From positions 96,584,001 through 96,648,000 of the forward strand of contig CM065803.1 in the NCBI GenBank assembly GCA_033398695.1: a stretch of 64,000 nt of DNA, written 5' to 3'. The DNA is from Orobanche coerulescens. Taxonomy: Eukaryota > Streptophyta > Magnoliopsida > Lamiales > Orobanchaceae. A program made the position numbers and the translations under genes. Positions 23,161 to 35,085 of the stretch are shown piece after piece (positions within the stretch are counted from its first letter, which is position 1; every line of letters begins with the position of its first letter). The notes beneath the pieces were generated by a model. It searched no databases. It was given only the letters and a program-made list of their open reading frames with translations, and was not told the DNA's origin.

Positions 23161-23582
23161 TTGAATGGGATAAACCTGCAAAATATAAAAACGACAGATC
23201 AAAGTTTTCGGCTTTGTCCGTTTTGTTAGTTCCTTCCCATCTTTTTTTTTCCCAACTACTTCTCATTTTTCAACTCCTCCTTTTCTTTTTCATCTTTTCG
23301 ACTTTCTCCTTTGTCTTTTCTTGATCGGTATATGTTTTTATTTTTCTAGTCATTCTTCCATGACTTTTTCTCTCCCATTCTTTTATTTTTCTCCCCTTAC
23401 ACCATTCTTATTTTACACCATTCTTGTCCCCCTTTTTGTTATTAGCAAAAAGTGCATATAAGATGATAAATCGATACTAAAATTATAATGAATGCAAAAA
23501 TGGGTAAACTCCACCTGACAAATATATCTCCCCATTAAAAATATAATAACCCCCCCTTAGTTAAATATCGATTTTGAAAATA
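23140..23582 (-). other. C1 gag-to-polypurine spacer, no gene
   Basis: AT-rich, pyrimidine-biased on the plus strand. No pol motif is present where a full copia would carry about 3 kb of pol. Confidence 0.6.
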
Positions 23583-25157
23583 TCAAAGATAATGATACCA
23601 ATTGATGAAATATTTAATTTTGATTTTTGGGGATCCAATCGATAGTTGGTTTTTCTTTTGAAATATAGACGATATTTGGAATGTTGCTTCCTTTAGGAAT
23701 CCAAAATTCTTCATTTTTATCGTCCGACGTGGGCTTTTGCAATTTGAAATATGATGCCCAATTTTTAAACATTTATCGCAATGGGGTATTTTCAAGTTTA
23801 GGGATTCAGTTTTATTATTCGGTTTGAATCCTAACCCCTGTTTGTTTAGCGTATATTTTTGAACAGAAAGCATATTTTAAAATTTCTCGTTTTCGAGAGA
23901 AAATTTCTTTGTTAAAGCTTTAAGTTCGTCTTGAACTCTCAAAAGATCATCCTTTAAATTATTTTCAATATCAAGACAATTTGAACGATCGGTTTCTAAA
24001 GATTTCCATTTTTCAAGAATTTTGCAAATTTTAGTTTCCAATAATTTATTTTTAGCCTGAAGGGATTTTATTTCGGATAAAGTATTTTGAAAATTAGTAT
24101 GCAATAATTCGAATGCTTCAAATAATTCATCGTCGGAATTACTTACTTGGCTTTCGACGTCACTTTCGTCGAATGAACTTCTGGCCATAAATGCGAGATT
24201 ATTTTGATTATAATTATCCTCATCATCTTCGTCACTCCATGTTGTGATTAATGCTTCCTTCCTGGAATTAGAAGCTCGACAGTTCATAGCAAAGTGTCCT
24301 GGTTTACCACAAATTCGACAGTTGTTGTCGCATTTCTTAGATTCACCTGATTTGATGTCCTTCTTTCTCCGGTTCAATAAGTTTTGAAACTTATTAATAT
24401 TCTTGGCATAGTATGCCGATTCTTCATCACTTTCATCGACTGGGATTTATTCTTTGCGAGATATCTTAGCTTTTAAAGCTATCGATTTTTCCTTCGGCTT
24501 CGGCTTTGCGTTCCGAGATTTGAGAACAATCTCGTAATTTATTAGCGAACCAACAAGGGCGCTAAAATCATGATTATTTAAATCTTTTGATTCCATAATC
24601 GCCGTCACCATACCATCTCATTCCCGAGGTAGTGATCGTAGGATATTCTTTATTTTTTCACTACTCGAAAAGGGTTTTCCGAAACAAGCCAATCCATTCA
24701 TAATGACCGAAAATCGGTCGAGCATTATTGTAATGGATTCGTCCTCTTTCATTTGGAATAGCTCGTTGTCATGGAGAAGCATGTTAATATTCATCTCCTT
24801 GACTTGATTTGTGCCTTCGTGTGTTACTTCTAGCATCTTCCATATTTCTTTGGCACTATCACAAGATGAGATCCGGTTGTGTTCTTCTGGATTTAAAGCA
24901 CAATATAATAATTACGTGTCTTTGCAATTATAATGGTCATTTTTCCAATCCGTATCATCATATTCTTTGAAGCTTTTTAGGGATCCGTCCGGTTATGTAG
25001 GAATTTTTGGATCTAGGCAAATAACTTTCCAAAGCTCGATGTCGTATGCTCGAATGAAGATAGACATTTTCTTCTTCCATGTCATGAAGTTTGATCCATC
25101 AAAGAATGGAGGTCGATTTAGAGCAAGACCTTCGACCGGTGTAAATTGAAACGCCAT
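23583..25157 (-). pseudogene. gag: C1 gag, single frame with in-frame stops
   Basis: One minus-strand frame runs from ATG 25157 to 23583, about 524 codons. The N terminus (MAFQFTPVEGLALNRPPFF) and a GSNFMTWKKKM segment fit the DUF4219-like gag start. A UBN2-like core follows (minus 24836-24618, including ILRSLPRE), then zinc knuckle CRICGKPGHFAMNC (24279-24320), a Glu/Lys-rich coiled-coil segment (24200-23877) and a second knuckle CDKCLKIGHHISNC (23739-23780). About five in-frame stops interrupt it (near 24986, 24914, 24617, 24450 and 23875), with no frameshift seen; most suit C-to-T or G-to-A change of Gln or Trp codons. It would have been the element's only protein. Confidence 0.85.
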
Positions 25158-25198
25158 TGGATCTTCCTCGGATGTTAAGCCGATTTATATGGATACCC

Positions 25199-25210
25199 GC
25201 TACGATACCA
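25199..25210 (-). other. C1 primer-binding site
   Basis: Minus strand TGGTATCGTAGC, two bases inside the 5' LTR end at 25213. The variant TATCGTAGC matches C3's site (48098) rather than the TATCAGAGC of S1. Confidence 0.8.
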
Positions 25211-25212
25211 AT

Positions 25213-26410
25213 TGTTGGAGCAAGATTATCGGTATCTTCGCTGTTTTGAGATAGGCGCGGAGAATATAAGAGTTATCAAACTCTTTGATCTTTGCGGAAG
25301 TAATTTAAAGTGCAGAAAGATAAACGACACAAGATTTATAGAGGTTCGGCCAAACGTGCCTACATCCTCTCTTCGTATCTTTTTCTACAGGCTAAAGATC
25401 AACTCTCTGCACCCCTCTTCTATGGGTCGAGGGATTACCATTACAATCCCATCTTCTATCGGTCCGAGATAAACCATAGCACACTTGTCTTTTTGTCGGT
25501 CCAAGTTAAACCGTTTTTCTTTTCTATCGGACAAGGACTCAACCTATATAGCTTTCTATGGGTACTATACAAACCTCACGTGGATATAAATTTCGATTCT
25601 AATAATGTCGGATCCTTGATCCTAATAACACTGAATCCAATCTTATCCTTTCTTTTTCCTTTCGTGTATGTTTTCGTGTATCACACTCAAACACTTATCA
25701 ATATAAGCTCGATTACAAAAACAAGAATGTTTATGATGATATCACAAGTATAGATGATTTGCTCCGAGTTGTTGTGTGGTTTGATACCAAATGGTTTGGT
25801 ATTTATAGGCAATTTCCTACAGCTAGCCGTTACTGCCAGACACTGTTTAGCGTGCGCTAGCCTCTTCCTTTAGCGTGCGCTATTGCCCTGTTACGTACGT
25901 TAATATGCATGTTGCGTACTTTACCTACTCTTCCCTTTAGTCCAGTAGCTTCTGATACTTTCAGTTAGCGTGCACTAGTATTCTCTCGTAGCATGCGCTA
26001 ATATCACGTCATTGCTTGCGTCATATATCCGTTTGTATCTTTTGACTTCAGCTCCGAATCTTCCAACGTTCATTTGTTTGAATTCAGATGTTTTTTAGCA
26101 CGCGTTAACATGAACGCCTTGCTGCGCTATTCATGCTTCTTAGCGTGAGTTAACATGAGTAGATTGCATTCGCTAAAACATTAGGTGAGTTTTCAAGTGC
26201 TCTACAGGTGACTTTCTGACTTCATGTAGCTTTCGATAGCGTGCGCTATCTCAGATATGTAGCATGCGCTAGCTGTGCAGTCCAGTTTGCACGACTTTTT
26301 GCGTCTTCAACTTCTTCGTTGTTTTGTTTTGCTTCCTTGTTGTTTTTCTTTGTTTTAACAACTAACCATCAAAACTCGATAATGAATATTTGGAATAAAA
26401 TATTCCAACA
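25213..26410 (-). repeat. C1 5' LTR, intact
   Basis: 1198 bp from TGTTGGAGCAAG to ATTCCAACA (plus-strand reading), flanked on the outside by TSD GAGTA. It serves as the uninterrupted reference for the G2-split copy. Palindromes occupy 25848-26275 and a minus-strand TATA box is near 25800. Confidence 0.9.
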
Positions 26411-26415
26411 GAGTA

Positions 26416-29342
26416 AAGGACATCAAGACCAAAGAAATTGTTCTCACAGGAAGCAGGTCAGGTAATATGTATATTGCTGACTGGAAGCCTACAAGCTCCA
26501 CTATTCCGTGTTTTGTTGCCAAAGGCACTGCATAGCAAAGCTGGCTATGGCATAAAAGGGTATCTCATATCAACTTTAAGACAATCAACAAACTCGCCAG
26601 ACAGGGAATGGTTAGAGGTTTGCCCGATATGTCATTCCCTAAAGACATTGTCTGTGGACCCTATCAGAAAGGCAAACAAGTCAACACCACCTTGAAAAGC
26701 AAATCATACCTGTCCACCCACAGGGTTCTGGATATGCTACACATGGACCTCTACGGCCCTGTAGACCATGTAAGTTTGGGAGGTAAGAAATATTGTCTAG
26801 TTATTGTAGATGATTTTTCCAGGTATGCTCAGATAATCTTTCTAAACAAGAAGAAAGAAACCTTGCCAGAGCACCTGATAAAGCTACAGAATGAGAAAGG
26901 GTTGAGTATCGTGTCCGTTCATTCCGACAGAGGTACTGAATTCATAAATCGCTTTATAGAGCAATACTATTCGGATAATAGAATACAACATGAATACTCA
27001 GCAGCCCGGACTCCTCAACAAAATGGTATTGCCGAGTGAAAGAATAGGACGCCCAAGGAAGCAACAAGAACCATGATAGCTGCAAGCAAGTTGCCGCAGC
27101 GGTTCTGGGGAGAAGCACCAAATATAGCGTGCTACACATAAAACCGCTAAATCGTCAACAAGCATCACAACAAAACAGCCTATGAGGTATGGAACAATAA
27201 AACTCCATTAGTTGCGTACTTTCATATATATAGATGCAGGTGTTATGTTCTGAATAATGGGAAATCTCAACTCAAGACCTTTGACGAAAAGTCATATGAG
27301 GGGATATTTGTAGGATACTCCTCTGTCAGCAAAGCTTTCAGGATCTTTAACAAAAGGAAGATGACAATAGAGGAATCTGTCCATGTAGTGTTCGATGAAC
27401 CTCACTTTGATCCTACAGGAGTAGAAGACTTAACTCAGAATATCCGAACACTTTCCATTAGTGAAACTCAAACTCCAATAAAGCCTGTCGCAGATTGAGA
27501 AATCAATCCCGTAGTTGTAAGATCAGAAGTAGTCGAAGCCAATGCTGTACAAGCTGAAGCCGAGACTACACCACCACAAGATACAGTACGGGATGCCGAA
27601 TTAGAACCTGACAGAAGATGGTTGAGAGATCATCCACATGAGTTGATTATAGGTGATATTAATGCTGGTGTATCTACCCGTAGAAGAATACAAACTACAA
27701 AAGGAACTGTAATGTGTGCACAAGAAGAAACCGAATCTGATAAATCTCCATTTCCTATATGGAAATCTCAAGCTGAACTTAAGAAACTAGCTATGTGTAC
27801 CCTAGATGTATTCTTAGCTCAATCCGAGCCTGTTTCTACCAATGAAGCTTTGAATAATTCTCAAGGGATCACTTCTATGAAAGAAGAGCTTAATGTGTTC
27901 GAAAGAAACAATGTATGGTATCAAGTACCCAGGCTAGAACATCAAGCTGTAATTGGAACCAAATGAGTATTTCGAAACAACAAGGATGAGAATAGACGTG
28001 TTATTAGGAACAAATCCCGTCTAGTCGCACAAGGCTACAGACAGGAAGAAGGCATAGATTATGATGAGACTTTTGCCCATGTAGCTAGACTAGAAGCCAT
28101 CAGGGTATTTCTAGCCTTTCGCCCATAAGAGTTTTATAGTATATCAAATGGACGTTAAGAGTGCATTCCTGAATGGAGATGTTGCCGAAGAAGTTTATGT
28201 TGAGCAACCACCAGGGTTTGTCAATACCGAAGGCAGAGACCTAGTATACAGACTATGGAAAGCTCTGTATAGACTTAATCAAGCAGCTGGAGCTTGGTAT
28301 GAAACCCTTTCCCTGTACCTTATCAACAATGGATTTGAGAAAGGTGCTGTGCACAAGACTCTATTTAAGATACATGAAGGAGATGACCTGTTGATGGTGC
28401 AAATATATGTCGATGATAATATATTTGGTTATACTAACCTATCTCTATGTCAAATATTCTCTCATCTCATACAAAGTAAATTTGAAATGACTATGATGGG
28501 AGAACTTAGTTATTTCCTAGGATTACAGGTAAAACAATTGCCTACAGGAATCTTCATCAACCAGGAGAAGTACAGCAGCTGCTCAACAAGTTTGGGATGA
28601 ACAACTCCAAATACTCATCAACCCCCATGAGCACTTCCACGCAAATAGTGCTAATGAAGCTAGAAAGACGGTTGACGAATCACTCTACATGAAGCTTACA
28701 GGCTCACTCCTGTACCTAATGGCTAGCAGGCCCGATATCCAGTTTTCTATAGGAGTGTGTGCTCGGTATCATGTAGCACCTAAGGAGTCACACTTCACGA
28801 CAGCCAAACGAATCCTTAAGTACGTGAAAGGAACAATTGATGTAGGATTGTGGTATCCTAAGGAAGAAGGATTCGATTTGGTTAGCTACAACGACTCGCA
28901 TCTCAGAGACTGTATGCTGGATAGGAAGAGTACAAGCGATACTTGTCACTTTCTTGTACCTAGACTCGTGTCATGGTTCAGTAAGAAGCAATTGGCCAAC
29001 TCCCTTTCTACAGCTGAGTCGAATACTATACCACTGGAAGTTGCTGTATGCAAATTCTCTGGATGCAACAGCAGCTACATGATTATGGAATCAGTGCCAC
29101 ATAGACGCCAATCATGTGCGATAGCACGAGTGCAATAGCAATAACGCACAACCTTGTATTGCACTCGCGAGAATATTGATAAAAAGCATCACTTCATCAA
29201 GAATCATGTTGAGAATAAGGATGTTCGGATCGATAAAATTACAGATAATCAGTTGGCCGACCTCTTTACAAAACCTCTCAGCACAACCAGATTTTGTATG
29301 CTTCATCAAGAATTGAAATTGCTACATCCTGACTTCCTGTAA
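26416..29342 (+). pseudogene. pol: S1 pol: integrase, RT and RNase H (broken)
   Basis: Continues the copia polyprotein from 13105. The pre-integrase segment is followed by integrase with a D-D-35-E triad: HMDLYGP (26746-26748), HSDRGTEF (26926-26928) and QQNGIAE (27034-27036). After a linker comes [12 protein letters not shown] at 28148 and YVDD at 28406-28417. RNase H follows at about 28880-29060 (DRKSTSDT, LSTAES) and a C-terminal NQLADLFTKPLS near 29240. Stops at 27037 (TGA in AE*KN, usually Arg), 27139 (TAA), 27496 and 27967 (TGA, usually Trp), and frame changes near 28120 and 28600, inactivate it. It would copy RNA to DNA in the virus-like particle and integrate it in the nucleus. Confidence 0.9.
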
Positions 29343-30092
29343 GTTTTTACATTTTACTCATCAATTGAGGGGGAATGCTGTAAGACCCAAGAATACAGTA
29401 TCGACTTTAATTGACTGTACACTCAGAACAAGTCAGAAAGTACTATAGGACAAATAAAGCATGAAACCTTCTTACATCTGATGCGTGCATTAATTGAGGG
29501 AGAATACAGTACGACCCATGAATACAGTATTAATCCAAATATTGGTGTAAGAATTGACATGAACCTTTTAAGGGGAAATGCTGTATTTTCGTGGATACAA
29601 AACATACACTGTAGGATGTCAATTAATATTATAATACTATTCTATTCATAAAGAAAACGTTTTAAGTCCACGTGCCCTGTTAATAATTCAAACATATCCT
29701 TTAATGTTTTGAAGACACCTGGACTTTATCGCCTCAAACACCGCGATTTCAATTATTTCAAGCCGCCGTTTCATGTAATAAGGGAAGACGAATTTGTCAT
29801 AAGTGGGACTGGTCATCAGTTTAAAAATAGATGGATCATATGTACGAGTTACTCTGAATCCATCCTGTACATTCTTTTAAAAAGACGGTTCCCATCCCTT
29901 AAATATGACCGTTCACTGTTTAAAACCCTAATCGTCCCTACACCCTATAAAAGGACTGTATTTTGCTCCCTTAGACTCTTTATGTTTTCAGCACATTAAA
30001 CGAGTCTTAAGCAAACAATTTACATATTTTCTGCAATTTTTGCATTTTTCCTTGTGATTCTCTGTTACTTCACACCCTTTTTCAACTGCAAA
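29343..30092 (+). other. S1 spacer after pol with repeated polypurine-like motifs
   Basis: No gene between pol and the third ORF. Three purine-rich motifs, each leading into a GCTGTA or ACAGTA block, lie near 29366 (ATTGAGGGGGAATGCTGTA), 29493 (ATTGAGGGAGAATACAGTA) and 29568 (AAGGGGAAATGCTGTA). CACCCTATAAAAGGACTG at 29941-29958 is a TATA-like box about 135 bp before the third ORF. Confidence 0.6.
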
Positions 30093-33025
30093 ATGTCAAC
30101 TTCTCAGACATCCTCCCTCTCGATGAAGAAGAATGAAAAAATAATTGACGGGCATACTTCGCTAGGTCTGTTGTGATGGAGAGAATCGATCTTGAAAGAG
30201 AAGACAACGTTGGGATGGAGGTTGTCGTTTCTAGGGTGAAACCGCATGGGCTATACCACCTTCCTAGTCACCATGCTGATATCTACGACGAGCAGATCAT
30301 GGAGGAATTCTATTTAAACTTCAAGTAGTCATCTCAGAGGAGAGGAGGTGAAATTTCTGAAATCTCTGCAATGTTTCAAGGGATTGATATCTCTGTGAAC
30401 AGAGAACTGCTAGAGAAACTGTACAGGCTGTCGTCTGATGGCCTGAAAATGAAAGAGCTGGAGACCTTCGGGTCGGAAATCCTTCTATCTACCTACTGGA
30501 AAATATTCACTGGCGATGAGAATGCCAAGAACGTTCACCCCTCATCCCACAAGAAAAATTTCACGCTGCCGTACATCTATCTGCATGACTTCTATTGCCG
30601 GGTAGTTGAGAACCGGACAGAAGCCTTTGAAATGTGCACCGACCTATGCTTCAGAATGATGGTGGCCATCATGTCAGGAGAGAAGGTGAACTGGTGTCAT
30701 GTTTTGCTGAAAAGAATTCATGAAGAGGCCGCTAAACCTGAATCTGCAAAGAAATCCTTCAGCCTCATCCTGAACTATATTCTCACTCACTATGGAGTGA
30801 GACAATCTACTGATGCCAAGAAGATTGGCACAGGGAAGTTTATTGGTTGAATGAAACCCACTATGTTCAACAAGTCTCCCCTGTTTTCCAAGAGGCCACT
30901 CCCCCGAGACATGCCAATCTCAAATGACCTTAGGAGCGTCACTGTGAGGATCTCGAGCGAGGAGAAAAAGAGGAAGAGAAGTGCTTCTGACACCCATTTG
31001 CTTAATACTGTCGAGAAGAAGAAGAAGACCAAGAAGTCTTCTAAGGCCGAGGCTACAGTGAGTAGAGCAGTTACTGTAGATGTTCCTTCTGTTCCAATAG
31101 CTGAATAAATCCCACAGGGCACAACCCCTATGGAAGAAACAGTTGCTGCAAAAACAGCAGATCCCGAGCCTGTGGCGTTATGACGTAAGACCAACTGTTT
31201 GCCTAGTTGGAGTGTTCCAGAGCCTAAAACCGTTACTCCTAATAGGGTACCCACCCCTGCATGGAGTCCCACTCCCCACAGGGTACCATCCCCTGTTCGG
31301 AATCCCTCTACACAACAGGCTCCCATACCTGTTGAGGATCCCATCCGGACGCTAGACCCTGTATGGAGTCCATCCCCAACTGAGATTATAAATAATACTC
31401 TCCTCCATGTTCAAATAGAGGAGGCTTTCGAACGCTTCAAAATCTGGAAGTCCAACAGAGTCGCCCCATACTTCATCTTGTATCACTGGGCCGACTGGAT
31501 GGATGAGGAATAATTTGCTCTGGAGGTCACAAACATCCAGAACGTCGAAGTCTTGATCCGATGGGAGGATCACTTTTGCTGCGAGCTAATCTCAAACTTA
31601 TGCACAATAAAAGAGAAGGCTAGACTTAAAGGGAAGTCAAAGTCCAGTAACAAAGCTCCTTCGCCAAGCCACCACTCCGACCCTGACTCGGACGATGACA
31701 ACGATGCCCTATAAGCTAGTCTAAGGATCAGCCGTGAAGAGGCCAGGGAAGGTGAGATGGCCAAACTCAATAACCAACAGGGTCAGGGGACTTCTGACAG
31801 ACAACAGTCCCCTCCCCCATAACAGGAAGCTGCTCAAGAACAAACACAGGATGAACCAGTCCCTCCTATCATCTCTGAAGATCAAGCTACTCCCGAACAG
31901 GGTGCCCAGCATGTCCTCCAACCTGAAGATGCCGCCCGCGCCATCCGCCAAGGGGATTCAGTCCCGCTTCCAGATCAGGTGGAAGCTGAGAGTCGGCAGG
32001 AGGATTCAGTCCCTCCTGTACTACCGACTACAGATGAGCAACCTGCATGGGAGGAATCGCCCCTTCGTCTCTCGAGATCGAACATACAAAGACAACCTTC
32101 CGAAGCCCCTGCTTCTGAAGCTCCTGCTCCAGATGCCCCTTCATCTCCCACCTCTGTTAGTTCAAAATCAGAATCTGGTGATGGTTTTATTCCCGATGAC
32201 AGACCACGAAGACCCCATCATCATGTGGTTCTTCATCAACTTGAAGAGCCGGGGAATTCTAAAATTGCGCACCCTGGCTCCCCACGCACCGAAGCCCGCA
32301 TAGAGCAACTCCACGCCATTGGTCGTCAAACTGTATTCTTGCAGGATGCCATCAAGGCCCTGTACGACGTCGTAAAAGAACTCGACTCGATGTGTGAGAC
32401 TACACAGGATGAGCTCCCCAAGCTGAAATTCGCTATCAATGCTATGGAAGATACATTCCGCCTGATGCCTACAGCATTGTGGCAGACGCTCAACCAGCTA
32501 AAACGGCACTAGGAGCGGATCCTCCGACAAGAACAAGAAAAGGTCAGAGTTTCCGAGTCCAAAATGGTTGCCGCCCTTCAACATACTGGGACCATACTAA
32601 CAGAGCACGATCATAAGATCGATGATCTGTGTTTAGTGGTCGGTACTCTGGTTCAATACGTCAATGATCTAAAGATCAAACAGGACGAGTCTATGAAACT
32701 CCTACAGGAGATTCATACCAAGATATCAGATATTGATGATGAAAAAAAAGGGGAAGAGTCCAGAAAGCTGGCCAAAGATGGAGATTGGAGAGCGAGAGAG
32801 ATGGATGCAGCACTGGAAGAAAGTTTTGCTGCTGCAATTGGTCGACAGGCCGCAACCGGGTCAATTCAACTTATAAAGGGATACATGGTAACTGGATTTC
32901 GGCTTGAGTTCCAGGATCCCAATGTCCCATGGAAGAACAATGTGTGGAGCCATCAGAGATTCTGCTGCCCACTGACCGACAGCCTTCAGCGGATGATCCA
33001 AAGAGTTGGAAGAAAAACAAACTGA
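30093..33025 (+). pseudogene. S1 third ORF (env-position ORF of Sirevirus-like elements)
   Basis: Long ORF on the pol strand after pol, about 975 codons. ATG 30093 starts in another frame and joins near 30150; from there to the stop at 33023-33025 a single frame is kept. In-frame stops at about 30326, 30848, 31106, 31181, 31511, 31711, 31818 and 32510 interrupt it. Residues about 20-250 form a conserved globular part (GLYHLPSHHADIYDEQIMEE, then NRELLEKLY and LPYIYLHDFYCRVVENRTEA) seen in proteins annotated as putative plant transposon protein. A Pro-rich, low-complexity middle (31200-31370 and 31950-32230) precedes a C-terminal coiled coil (32300-32760). I see no signal peptide or membrane segment, so a retroviral envelope role is unsupported; function unknown. 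S2 carries a relative on the minus strand. Confidence 0.75.
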
Positions 33026-33800
33026 TGAAATACTTCTGTACGGTCATAAAAGAGTCCCCTCTTCAACCGATTTAAGATGCTGTAGGATGCCGAAAATGTG
33101 TTCTCAAGGCTGTTAGCAGAAGGAAGGCTCCCTCTGCAGATGTGGATGAAATCCAGGCACTAGAAAGGTGAACGGTTCACACACCCGGAAGACAGGATAC
33201 TTGCTTTCGATCATTCCCCTTAAGGAAGAAACATTTATAGGGATCGAGGCAAGGACACCCTAGTCAACTGGTGAAAAGGAACTGTAAATGATCCTGACTG
33301 GAGTCCTTGGAAGAACTCTCATTATAGGAGCTAGCCTTTTCGCTGTATCTTCTTTCTTCTGTATGCTTACCAATACAGCATACATCTGTCTGTATCTTTA
33401 CTTTTCAAGAACTTGTGATTTTCCCATCTGTATCACTAAAACTTGTTTTCTTGAAAGATTACAGTTCGTAATCTACGTTACTGTTGTTACTGTTTGATTA
33501 CGTAGTTTTTCTATTTTTCAACAAGTACAAACTTGTCAATACTCAAGTTGTAAGAACTTATCTGCGTACAGTTCACAGATTAAGTTGTATGCAATTTAGA
33601 TTTTACCCTGTAAGATTGTGTCTACGCGCCAATCATAAGATCAGTTGTAATACACTTAAGTCATGTAGGATTTTTCATTTTAAAACTTGTCTGTGAGCAG
33701 TTCAAATTTGTAGACTAAGTTATGAAGATCAGATCAATCGACAAGACTTGAAGACAGCCTCTTTGTATCCAGAAAAATGTATCTGGAGGAAGTTTTGGCA
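33026..33800 (+). other. S1 3' untranslated region, no gene
   Basis: AT-rich spacer between the third ORF and the polypurine tract; small ORFs at 33288 and 33484 have no recognisable features. Confidence 0.6.
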
Positions 33801-33805
33801 TTATC

Positions 33806-33819
33806 AAAAAGGGGGAAAT
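33806..33819 (+). other. S1 polypurine tract
   Basis: AAAAAGGGGGAAAT directly before the LTR start TGTTTGGATAA at 33820; the preceding TTTTGGCATTATC is typical for Sirevirus-like elements. Confidence 0.9.
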
Positions 33820-35085
33820 TGTTTGGATAAATATTCATGTTTTGATAATTGCCAACATACAACAAAGAAGTCTCAAAGATGTCGGAATATTGTTAAGTAT
33901 GGAAATTGTTAGGATTCGTCATACAACCCATCCATACCGCAAAGAGATCTTCTATAGAGTCCATCCTACAAAGCCTACTTCATACAGCATGATAAAGAGT
34001 ACGTTGGATACAGTAGTAAGACTGTAGGTGTTTTACTTAGGAAAAGTAAAACACATCCAATAGGACCAAAGGGAATACACTTTAAACCATTAAGATAAAC
34101 ATTGTTTATTCATAAAATATTCACAATTAAAAGCAGCATTTATTGCTGATACGACAACATTTAATGCGGCTTTAGAGAGACAAGTCCGAACACTCTGAAG
34201 AGCATTTAATGCAAGGACAGAAAGGATGTCTGAAGCATTAAATGCGATGTGCTTTATTACAAACATTCAGCAACCACCAATCAAAGATGTCAACTCACCA
34301 ACCAGCAACGGCTACATTTATAATGGATACATTTTCGAGGTTATAAATACCCCCAAGCTAGAGGACTTTGTAGATAGAAGTTATTCATTATCGCGCATTC
34401 TCTGATAGAAATCTGACATTTTAGCTATAACAAGAGAAGTATATTTCGTGAGCTTACAACAATATCTAAGTGAAGAAATATACTAAGTCTTTAACGCAAA
34501 TAGCACAGCATAAAGTGATCATTCATCAAAGATATAGCTGCTGTTTGGAATTATTCTACCCTTACTGTTGAGATTATCATTAGCCTTATATGGACTAAAG
34601 ATCCTTGCGTATTCCGACATGTGTGGGAAGAATATCATTGAATACGAAGCTTCAATCTATGTGATAAGAAGCGAGTAGAAAGATCTCAAGCTAATCTGTG
34701 TGAACAGCCCAAAGCTACAGTCCCTGTATCAATCTGTGTGAATGATACAGAGACAGGTTTAGTTAAAGTCACGTAGTTGTGCATGTAGTGATTTTAATAA
34801 ACTGTTTACTCCTATGTGGAGAACCAGTGGATATAGAAGTGTTTACCTCGAACCACTCTAAACTGTGTGTTATTTACCTTATGTCTGTACTGTTTTCATT
34901 CTACTGTGATTTATTAAGTATACATTGTTAAAACTTGTACGCATCAAGAAAACAGGGGGAACTCCCAGTTGCTGTATCTACAACAACTCATTAAATAGAC
35001 TTCCGCTACGCAATTAACTTCGAATATCTACAACTTATTATATCTTTACCGTCTAAGATGTTTACTGTATACTATATGGCCAACA
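33820..35085 (+). repeat. S1 3' LTR
   Basis: 1266 bp, TGTTTGGATAAATATTC to ATGGCCAACA, homologous to 9476-10529 and to S3's LTR. It keeps the promoter segment lost from the 5' copy and is followed by TSD GGAAG. Confidence 0.9.
34341..34350 (+). promoter_or_regulatory. TATA box of S1 3' LTR
   Basis: TTATAAATAC; S3 has GTTATAAATA at 40211-40220 in the same context. The equivalent is absent in S1's 5' LTR. Confidence 0.7.

Larger units (their letters stand above)
13106..26410 (-). mobile_element. C1: gag-only Ty1/copia element inserted in S1
   Basis: LTRs at 13106-23125 (3' LTR, split by G2) and 25213-26410 (5' LTR) flank a 2.1 kb internal region with only gag on the minus strand. TSD GAGTA at 13101-13105 and 26411-26415 is perfect. 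The polypurine tract and primer site are present. No protease, integrase, RT or RNase H is found, so C1 is a copia counterpart of the gag-only G1. Confidence 0.9.
9476..35085 (+). mobile_element. S1: Sirevirus-like Ty1/copia element, split by nested C1 and G2
   Basis: The 5' LTR (9476-10529) and 3' LTR (33820-35085) flank gag, pol and a long third ORF. The 5-bp TSD GGAAG lies at 9471-9475 and 35086-35090. Removing C1 leaves about 12.3 kb. The pol domain order protease, integrase, RT, RNase H defines copia; the long ORF after pol and the AAAAAGGGGGAAATTG tract fit Sireviruses. Pol reads across the C1 insertion (TATAGAGTA at 13105 joins AAGGACATC at 26416), confirming that C1 arrived later. Confidence 0.9.

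Noticed and set aside
30093..33025. Calling the S1 third ORF an envelope gene
   Set aside because: Position is similar, but I see no signal peptide, transmembrane segment or fusion-peptide-like stretch.
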